The notes under the pieces are model-generated. The model was given only the letters and a program-made list of their open reading frames with translations. It was not told the DNA's origin and made no database searches. Made by a program: the position numbers and the translations under genes. This document shows positions 5,618 through 11,504 of a stretch of DNA of 11,504 nt, one piece after another. The stretch's first letter is position 1. Every line of letters starts with the position of its first letter. The stretch comes from Planctomycetota bacterium. Its GTDB lineage: Bacteria; Planctomycetota; GCA-002687715; DRQF01. The stretch spans positions 1-11,504 of the forward strand of contig JAJRYU010000528.1 of assembly GCA_024275615.1 (NCBI GenBank), written 5' to 3'.

Positions 5618-6903
5618 GCCTCGACGATTTTCTTCGCAACCAAAGCGCTCCTCGGCGAGCAGCGCTTTGGTCATTCATCGCCTTTTTCTTCCTCATGATG
5701 GGCTACTACATTTTGCGCCCTGTTCGTGAAGGTTTTGGAGTCGAAAACGACAAGGGTGTTCTCAAGTACCTCTTCCTCGGGACCTTTGCCGGCACTCTTG
5801 TCGCCGTCCCACTTTTTTCGCGCTTGGTTTCTATCACGCCACGTCAACGGTTCCTTCCGTTCGTCTTTCGTTTCTTCTCAGTCAATCTCGTCATTTTTTG
5901 GGCTCTGTTGATTTCGAACAATGCCACTCCTTGGCCAGGTCGCGTGTTCTACTGTTGGCTCTCGGTGTATTCGGTTTTCACGGTTTCCGTGCTCTGGAGC
6001 TATTTGGTTGATCTCTTCAACAGCGAACAAACCAAGGAACTGTTCGGCCCGATTGCAGTCGGGATGTCGACCGGGGCTATCGCCGGATCTTTGATCACCG
6101 GTTTCGGTATCGACGCCATCGGCAGACCAGGCCTGCTTCTTCTGCCCGTCATCATGGCCGAGCTAGTTTTGTTAGCCATCAGGAGAATCGAGTTTCACGC
6201 CACAAGAGGTGAATTCAGTGCTCCAGGAGACAAGGGACGGCAACAAGAAGAGCCTGTCCGTGGCAATATTTTGGACGGCGTCAGAATCGTCGCGCAATCG
6301 CGGTATTTACTTCTCATCTGCCTTCTGCTCTTTTGCTCGGCCGGGGTTTCGACGGTCTTCTACTTCGCCCAGAACAACTTCGTTCGGGATGTTTATGGCA
6401 GTGACCAAGTTGGCATGGCGAAATTCTTCGCCAATATGAACCTCGCCACTCAAGGTGTGACGATCTTCATGCAGGCCTTTCTCGTCAGCCGCATCATCAA
6501 GGCCTTCGGCATGAAAACAGCTCTTTGTGTCTTGCCGGTTGTGGGGCTCATCGGCTTGGTCGTCCTTGGCCTCCACGGCAACTTAGCTGTGCTCATTCCT
6601 TGCTACATCTTGATGAAAGGGACATCGCGGGGCGTTGCTTCGCCGACCAAGCAAATGCTCTTTGCCATCGTCGATCGCCGACAAAAATACAAATCAAAGA
6701 ACTTCATTGATACGGTCATCGTGAGGGGCAGTGATGTTGTGGTCATATGGGCGCTCTCGTACTTGCAATCTGACACGGGATTTGGCGTTGGCAAGATCGT
6801 CTTGGTGGCGTTACCTCTTGCCGTTCTATGGGTCGGAGTTGCATTCTTCTTGGGAGGTTTGCACAAATCACAATCAGAGACTTTCGAACTAAGAGCGAGT
6901 TAA
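5614..6903 (+). CDS. Tlc (ATP/ADP translocase)-like major facilitator transporter
   Basis: A 429-residue, highly hydrophobic protein with about 12 predicted membrane helices. The first helix ends in GYYILRPVREGFGV (about 30-43), a hallmark of the family of free-living bacterial proteins related to the Npt/Tlc nucleotide carriers, and VSVLWSYLVDLFNSEQTKELFG matches the conserved helix 4-5 region. Classical Tlc proteins of intracellular bacteria exchange ATP for ADP or import nucleotides or NAD; the substrate of relatives in free-living bacteria is not established. It starts with GTG inside the stop region of the epimerase gene (GTGA overlap), so it is almost certainly co-translated with it. 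Its TAA stop overlaps the stop of the convergent gene by 4 nt. A general MFS carrier of unknown cargo is the safest functional call. Confidence 0.82.
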   Translation: MSLDDFLRNQSAPRRAALWSFIAFFFLMMGYYILRPVREGFGVENDKGVLKYLFLGTFAGTLVAVPLFSRLVSITPRQRFLPFVFRFFSVNLVIFWALLISNNATPWPGRVFYCWLSVYSVFTVSVLWSYLVDLFNSEQTKELFGPIAVGMSTGAIAGSLITGFGIDAIGRPGLLLLPVIMAELVLLAIRRIEFHATRGEFSAPGDKGRQQEEPVRGNILDGVRIVAQSRYLLLICLLLFCSAGVSTVFYFAQNNFVRDVYGSDQVGMAKFFANMNLATQGVTIFMQAFLVSRIIKAFGMKTALCVLPVVGLIGLVVLGLHGNLAVLIPCYILMKGTSRGVASPTKQMLFAIVDRRQKYKSKNFIDTVIVRGSDVVVIWALSYLQSDTGFGVGKIVLVALPLAVLWVGVAFFLGGLHKSQSETFELRAS

Positions 6904-8324
6904 TTGGCAATTCGCTTGCGGTTAAAAGCCCAATTCTCCCCTTGAGTATCAACATAAATCGCTGCTTGGTTGTCGGCGTAGATCGCTTGCCACCGGCCGC
7001 CGTTTCCGGCCAACTCAAGACCGCTCATGAGTCCGGGACTTGCCACGAAGATCTCGAAACCCAGCTTCGACCTGAGAGATTCTCTGAGCGATGAGTTGGA
7101 GAAGTCAGCCAACTCGGTGGCATAGTCGTGGCCCCACTCGGAAATACGGCCATCATGAGCACTTCGGTTTCTTGGCGCCAACCGTGAACCCAAGTACCCG
7201 CCCCAAGCAACCGGATGAAAGAGCTTGCCGCGCAGCGCATGAGTCTCAAGGAAGTTGGCCGCTGCGACCGGATAGGACGGTTGATAGAGACCGGACCATG
7301 GTGACAATCCCAATTCTCTCGACTTCTGCAAGGCGTTCCATCGGTTGTGCAATGGCAAGATGGCGATGAGTAGAACGCTTAGCCCGAGAAGGACACGACG
7401 TTGTACGAGGGTCCTTTTTGCCGCCATGGCGGACATCGCCGGCAAGAACAACATGTATGACAACCGAAAAGACCGCAACGCCATCAACAACGCAAGAACC
7501 GGCAGGGTCGCTTTCTTGCGCCAAGGGCGGCCAGCCAGAAAAACAACAACAACTGTCAGCAATAGGAACCACTCGGCCCGAAACTGATCAAAGGGCTGCT
7601 GCCACAGTGGACGCCATTCCGGGACGAGTATTCCCGTGGTCACGGTGTGGTAGACAAGTTTGGCCAATTCGATGGGCCCTCTTGGTGTCAACAGAATCGC
7701 GCCAGCTGCGAGAAGCGCTTGTTTGATCCTAGTTTTCTTGTGACCACGCCATGCACTGACGATTGCGAAAATCGGCATAATGATGGCCCCGGGATGAAAA
7801 TTGATCCACAGGAGAGCGAGAACACCAAACTTGACCACATCCCGATCCTTGGGCTTGCGACTCAGCAGTGCCGCCATCAGCACAAAAAACAAGATTGAAA
7901 AAACATCCGGGCGTCCACGCCAACGATGCACCGCACCGGCAGCAAAAACAGCGACGGCGAACAAAGATGACACGAGGTCAGAAGTGAGACGCCAAGTGAC
8001 GTGGAAAACAAGTCCATGGCAAGCCCCAGCCACCAAGGCCACGACAGCGATCACACCAACAAGCCCAAACGTCTCTTCAGCCCAAGCGAAGAGAACCTCC
8101 CCGGCCCATGCTCCCATGTCGACGTGACGCACAAAGGGTAGGTAGCTGATTGGATCTTGATCCAGCCACAAGCCCTGCTCCAAATAGGCGCGCCCCATGG
8201 CAAGATGCCAATGGACATCCATGTCTGCGAGTGGTCGAAAGGCCGTGAGGAAACCCAAAAAGACTGTGGCGAGGAACCACCACAGAGGATACTTGCTGCT
8301 GTCCTTTAGGAGAGTTGTCTGCAT
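6900..8324 (-). CDS. Polytopic membrane protein, GT-C glycosyltransferase-like
   Basis: A 474-residue protein with about 9-11 membrane helices in residues 12-335 and a soluble C-terminal part. After the first helix comes ADMDVHWHLAMGRAYLEQG (about 33-51); an acidic residue in the first external loop followed by WHL and G is typical of GT-C-like enzymes that use lipid-linked sugars. The C-terminal part has AWGGYL (373-378) and HDGR (390-393), hallmarks of a widespread family of hypothetical membrane proteins. Glycosyl transfer is inference from topology and motifs, not proven. The ATG at 8324 is the only usable start after the in-frame stop at 8361-8363; no clear ribosome-binding site is seen. 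It lies 36 nt downstream of the DUF3299-like gene on the same strand, so they are probably one operon. Confidence 0.75.
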   Translation of the reverse strand: MQTTLLKDSSKYPLWWFLATVFLGFLTAFRPLADMDVHWHLAMGRAYLEQGLWLDQDPISYLPFVRHVDMGAWAGEVLFAWAEETFGLVGVIAVVALVAGACHGLVFHVTWRLTSDLVSSLFAVAVFAAGAVHRWRGRPDVFSILFFVLMAALLSRKPKDRDVVKFGVLALLWINFHPGAIIMPIFAIVSAWRGHKKTRIKQALLAAGAILLTPRGPIELAKLVYHTVTTGILVPEWRPLWQQPFDQFRAEWFLLLTVVVVFLAGRPWRKKATLPVLALLMALRSFRLSYMLFLPAMSAMAAKRTLVQRRVLLGLSVLLIAILPLHNRWNALQKSRELGLSPWSGLYQPSYPVAAANFLETHALRGKLFHPVAWGGYLGSRLAPRNRSAHDGRISEWGHDYATELADFSNSSLRESLRSKLGFEIFVASPGLMSGLELAGNGGRWQAIYADNQAAIYVDTQGENWAFNRKRIAN

Positions 8325-8360
8325 CGAAGGGATTTTGAGTGGGACACCTTGCCTCTGGCG

Positions 8361-9305
8361 TTATTCAAGCACATCGATTGAATCGACTTTCATCCGATAA
8401 ACACTGATCACCCAACCATCTTCGATCAACTCGCCGACCTCCAACGTGCCCAGGACAAGAATTGGAACAGCCACCAATTCGACTCCGTCTTGATCATCAG
8501 GAATCGAGGCATCAATCACCTGATGAACGTCAGGTGGTTGTCCGAAACAACAGGACCACTGGGACTCGACGACGGCGAAGACATGGATATCTTCAAACTC
8601 GCCTGTGGCCATCATGTAGCCGGACAAGCCGACCTTCTTACCGTTCAAAGAAGTGACGGATTCGGGCAGCTTCATACCATCCACATGGCGAAAGCCACCG
8701 AGGATTCCCCAAGGCGCCTTGACGTAACCCGGAGGCACATCAAAATCTAAGTCGACGCTGAGTAAAGGGCCATCATGGACTCCTCCGTTGCGACTCGAAG
8801 TCATCGCGCGCCTTAGGCTTCCGGCTAATCTACCGGACATGGCGATCAAGGAGCGCTCTTGGAAGGGGGTCATCTTTGCGGCGCTGGTACCCGCCCCACG
8901 GGCGCTCTCCGACTCGCGCACGATTTTGTCCAGGGCAGCCCGGGCAGCATTCCTCAGAGTTGTTTCATCACCTAGTTTTTCTGCCAGCATGACTCCGGTG
9001 AGGCGTTCCTCCAAAACAGCCCGCCCTTCAAGCCCAACGGGACTCTTGACAAGGTCAAGCAAAATACTGTGAATCGATCCAGCGAGAGGATCGCTTATGG
9101 CCGGCAGAGCCAGCCTTCCAAGATCAAGATCGTCAGTTTTTCCGGCTTTCATGGTTTTGGCCGGAGAGGCCAGCTGATCTTGAGCAACGTATTCCGACGG
9201 CGGTACTTCCGCCGATTTGGGTCGGCTGTTGCCACGCTCTTCGGTGATGCTGTAGACGGACCAAGCGCCCAAACCGCAGATCATTATTGCGAATAGGTAT
9301 CTCAT
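8361..9305 (-). CDS. DUF3299-like exported protein
   Basis: A 314-residue protein. Residues 1-20 form a signal peptide or membrane anchor (MRYLFAIMICGLGAWSVYSI). The middle is helical with no recognised domain. The C-terminal third (about 195-305) fits DUF3299: APWGILGGF, LNGKKVGLSGYM (220-231), CCFGQPP (252-258) and VPILVLGTLEVGEL (280-293). The paired Cys and the PP turn are the family's most visible signature and could bind a metal or form a disulfide; this is inference. From memory, DUF3299 genes often neighbour ABC permeases of the FtsX/MacB type, and one lies at 10380-11504, although here a coiled-coil gene on the other strand separates them. No ribosome-binding site precedes the ATG at 9305, and a possible promoter lies immediately upstream, so the transcript may be nearly leaderless. 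Confidence 0.75.
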   Translation of the reverse strand: MRYLFAIMICGLGAWSVYSITEERGNSRPKSAEVPPSEYVAQDQLASPAKTMKAGKTDDLDLGRLALPAISDPLAGSIHSILLDLVKSPVGLEGRAVLEERLTGVMLAEKLGDETTLRNAARAALDKIVRESESARGAGTSAAKMTPFQERSLIAMSGRLAGSLRRAMTSSRNGGVHDGPLLSVDLDFDVPPGYVKAPWGILGGFRHVDGMKLPESVTSLNGKKVGLSGYMMATGEFEDIHVFAVVESQWSCCFGQPPDVHQVIDASIPDDQDGVELVAVPILVLGTLEVGELIEDGWVISVYRMKVDSIDVLE

Positions 9306-9314
9306 GAGGTAAAC

Positions 9315-9342
9315 AGCATAACATGAAGCAAATCTGTGTCGA
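9315..9342 (-). promoter_or_regulatory. Possible promoter for the DUF3299-like gene
   Basis: The minus strand has TCGACA (9342-9337, five of six -35 bases), a 16-bp spacer and TATGCT (9320-9315, four of six -10 bases). The start of transcription would be near 9308, only about 3 nt before the ATG at 9305. That agrees with the absence of a ribosome-binding site and suggests a nearly leaderless mRNA. The match is moderate and could be chance. Confidence 0.35.
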
Positions 9343-9396
9343 TTAGACTATGATTCCGCCTCGTATTCTCCCTTTGGACCCCGTGAAGAAATTGAC

Positions 9397-10383
9397 ATGA
9401 GCGAAGAGCCAAGAGACAATAATCAATCCGACATCATCTGGAAGGGCAGCACTGTCCTTTTGACCATCATCCTCGCTTTGGCTCTCGTATCTTGGGTCAG
9501 CGAGCGCAAAAACTTGATCGCCAAGTCAGCCAAACGCGACGCGGGTAAATTTTCTGAACATGGTGACAATTCCAGAAAACTGGACGCACAAAGGCAGAAA
9601 ACCGACGTGGCCCAAGCGGCCTTGATCAAGGTCTCGAAGGAGAATGAGGCCCTTAGGAACCGCATTGAGAACCTGCGCGGCCAATTGGACAAGATAGGTG
9701 CGATACGTGGCACCCTCAGTGAACGGGTCGCTTCTGCGTCTGAGGACAAGGTGGGACTACTCAACAAGCTGCAAAAGGCTCACGCTTCCATGGCAGCCAT
9801 TGAAAAATCACAACGTAGCCTAAAAGCGGACTTCGTTCGAGTCGAAGAGCACCGCAACAGCTTGCTGCGGCAACGCAAGAGGTGGCAGGCACAAGAAAGT
9901 GCGACCACCAAAGACCTGAGAACGATCCAAACTGAACTCAACCAAAAAAACCAAACCTGCGGACGTCTACAACGAGAGTTAGATTCTCTAAACAGACAAA
10001 TGAAGAAAGCGGACAACAACCTTCGGCAATGTCAAGCTGCCCTCGCGAACGCCCAAAAAACGCAAAAAGTTGTTGGTCAACTGCGCAAGAAACTCATCGA
10101 TGAAGAACAAGAAATCAGACGCCTAAAGGGTGTCCTCGACAGCAAGCGCCAACAATTTGAAGAGATCAACCGTGAAGTCTTGGCACAAGGGTTACTTCTT
10201 TCTCAGGCCAAATCAGACCTCAAGAAAGCTCAAGCAGAGGCTGCCGAATCTGGCTCCCCCGAGCTTTTGCGTGAAGTCCGAATGCTGCGAGCAAAAGATG
10301 AGAAGTCTCAGCTCGTAATCAAACAGATCGACCTCGATCGCGGTGCGCTGATTGAAGAGCTCAAACGCGCCAAGAAGCACTAG
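9397..10383 (+). CDS. Membrane-anchored long coiled-coil protein
   Basis: A 328-residue protein: a short polar cytoplasmic head, one membrane helix (about 17-35, STVLLTIILALALVSWV), then almost continuous charged helix to the C-terminus. From about residue 55 on it is rich in Lys, Glu, Gln, Arg, Leu and Ala with heptad-like spacing (KENEALRNRIENLRGQLDK; LIDEEQEIRRLKGVLDSK). There is no enzymatic motif. Topology suggests an N-in anchor with the coiled coil in the periplasm; a structural, tethering or adaptor role is inference. It sits between, and opposite to, the DUF3299-like gene and the ABC permease gene. Its TAG stop overlaps the permease stop by 4 nt (CTAG). The start is ATG at 9397; the ribosome-binding site is weak (GAAGAA about 6 nt upstream). 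Confidence 0.8.
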   Translation: MSEEPRDNNQSDIIWKGSTVLLTIILALALVSWVSERKNLIAKSAKRDAGKFSEHGDNSRKLDAQRQKTDVAQAALIKVSKENEALRNRIENLRGQLDKIGAIRGTLSERVASASEDKVGLLNKLQKAHASMAAIEKSQRSLKADFVRVEEHRNSLLRQRKRWQAQESATTKDLRTIQTELNQKNQTCGRLQRELDSLNRQMKKADNNLRQCQAALANAQKTQKVVGQLRKKLIDEEQEIRRLKGVLDSKRQQFEEINREVLAQGLLLSQAKSDLKKAQAEAAESGSPELLREVRMLRAKDEKSQLVIKQIDLDRGALIEELKRAKKH

Positions 10384-11504
10384 AGGTTACTGGCAACATC
10401 GGTGCGATAGGCTTTCCATGCCGGTAGGAGACCGGCAAAAGCAGCGGCTGAAGAGATGGTCGCCACAGCGACAATCTCTTCCAGCAGAATTCGCGAAGCA
10501 TCAAGATCGATTCCAGACACATCGGCAAGTCGGCCCTTAGCTATAGCCAGCAAGAGGTGGCCAAGAATAAGACCGAGCGCCGAACCACATAATCCCAGGG
10601 CAAGCGCCTCGCCGACAATGACTCCCATGACGGCACGTCTTCTTGCACCAAGCGAGCGCATGATGGCTATTTCGTGACGGCGGTCATTCATGGTGTTGTA
10701 GATTGCAACGGTGATGCCGATGACTCCGGTGACAACAACCAACCAGGCGATTGCCAAGAAGAACTCGCGCACACCACCAACAAGACTCAAAAGCTTGGTG
10801 ATTTCCGTCGCCACCTCGGCAACCTGAAGATCACTTCGATTACGCAAGGTTGAAAGCAAGGCTATCTTCGCATGACCACCCCGAGGAAATAGGAGAATCG
10901 ATGAGAGCCCGGGCTCGCCTGTCTCGGAAATAACCCCACCGGCGTGATCAGGAATGCGATAGAAAGAATCCAGGTTAATGAAAACAACGCGATCAATGGG
11001 CGTACCGGTCTTTCTGAAAACGCCGACAACTTGCCAACGGTCTTGGTGAGCATGAGCCTGTGTTCCGGCTAAATTGTGGCTGGGTTCGATGAACGCGCCC
11101 ACCTGGATCCCTAGCTTCTCCGCGACCGCCCAGCCGAGGACCGCTTCATTTTTATGTTTGTGGTTTTCGTCACGGGCTTGTTCAGTGCTGCCATTGCGAA
11201 GGTTTGCTAAGGCCTCTTCGAGTGCATCCTCATGGCAATGAAAGGCACGGCCACGTGAGATTTTCTCGTCGCCCTCGCCCTTCGGCACTGGAAAATACTT
11301 TGAGAAGAGATCTTCAGTTGTGCCTACGACCCTGTAGCCGCGATAGGAATCACCAAGAGCGTAAGGAACTGCGGCACGAACATAGCGTTTTTGTTGCTTG
11401 AGCTGACCGAGCACGGAGAAGGGCAAGAGTCCAGGGCTCTTCTCGACATGATAGATTGAATTCAGAACCAACTCTAATCCAGAACCGGTGGGGCCGACGA
11501 CAAG
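10380..11504 (-). CDS. ABC transporter permease, FtsX/MacB type, N-terminus beyond the window
   Basis: The frame is open from its stop at 10380 to the window edge, giving 374 visible residues. A TTG codon at 11471 could be mistaken for a start, but the 11 upstream codons read LVVGPTGSGLE and continue into LVLNSIYHV; this VVG..GS motif belongs to the periplasmic domain just after the first membrane helix in MacB-type permeases, so the true start lies outside. The periplasmic domain holds AVPYALGDSYRGYRVVGTT. The C-terminal FtsX domain has three membrane helices, with IAIMRSLGARRRAVMGVIVGE in the coupling loop and DV near the end. Such permeases work with an ATPase in lipoprotein release, macrolide or peptide export, or cell-wall control. 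The partner ATPase gene is not in the window; it may lie upstream beyond 11504. Confidence 0.88.
   Translation of the reverse strand, partial: LVVGPTGSGLELVLNSIYHVEKSPGLLPFSVLGQLKQQKRYVRAAVPYALGDSYRGYRVVGTTEDLFSKYFPVPKGEGDEKISRGRAFHCHEDALEEALANLRNGSTEQARDENHKHKNEAVLGWAVAEKLGIQVGAFIEPSHNLAGTQAHAHQDRWQVVGVFRKTGTPIDRVVFINLDSFYRIPDHAGGVISETGEPGLSSILLFPRGGHAKIALLSTLRNRSDLQVAEVATEITKLLSLVGGVREFFLAIAWLVVVTGVIGITVAIYNTMNDRRHEIAIMRSLGARRRAVMGVIVGEALALGLCGSALGLILGHLLLAIAKGRLADVSGIDLDASRILLEEIVAVATISSAAAFAGLLPAWKAYRTDVASNL

Noticed and set aside
7801..8127. A 108-codon plus-strand frame inside the GT-C-like gene
   Set aside because: It is the antisense of a well-supported membrane protein gene; its low-complexity Thr/Ala/Lys-rich translation is what antisense of hydrophobic codons gives.
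9349..9354. TATGAT as a -10 box for the coiled-coil gene
   Set aside because: No -35 box is found at 16-18 bp upstream, so it is too weak to call.

Overview
The window looks like chromosomal DNA of a free-living Gram-negative-type bacterium, most likely a member of the Planctomycetota or a relative. The grounds are indirect: a GYF_2-domain membrane protein, a DUF3299-like protein with a CCFG motif next to an FtsX-type permease, a Tat-exported NAD-dependent epimerase, a polytopic membrane protein with GGYL and DGR motifs, many lineage-specific secreted proteins, and middling base composition. No rRNA, tRNA, CRISPR array, transposase or integrase is visible. There are ten protein genes; the first and last run off the window.

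Layout. 1-925 (minus): the N-terminal part of a secreted protein. 929-1290: a non-coding stretch densely packed with inverted repeats. 1291-3598 (plus): a tight three-gene operon of a GYF_2 membrane protein, a bitopic membrane protein and a PP2A/ApaH-like metallophosphoesterase. 3599-4330 (minus): a lipoprotein with two internal repeats, with a good sigma70-type promoter whose spacer is a palindrome. 4487-6903 (plus): a two-gene operon of a Tat-exported epimerase and a Tlc (ATP/ADP translocase)-like carrier. 6900-9305 (minus): a two-gene unit of a DUF3299-like protein followed by a GT-C-like polytopic membrane protein. 9397-10383 (plus): a membrane-anchored coiled-coil protein. 10380-11504 (minus): an FtsX/MacB-type ABC transporter permease whose N-terminus lies beyond the window.

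The gene order alternates in direction, and packing is extreme. All three convergent junctions have no spacer: stop codons abut at 3598/3599 and overlap as TTAA at 6900-6903 and as CTAG at 10380-10383. Same-strand neighbours mostly overlap or nearly touch. Almost every product is predicted to sit in or cross a membrane, so the region is an envelope-focused cluster. No single known pathway joins the genes.

The observations most worth following are the regularly spaced inverted-repeat array at 1030-1251, the palindromic-spacer promoter at 4360-4388, the pairing of an exported NAD-dependent enzyme with a nucleotide-carrier-like transporter, and the zero-length convergent junctions.
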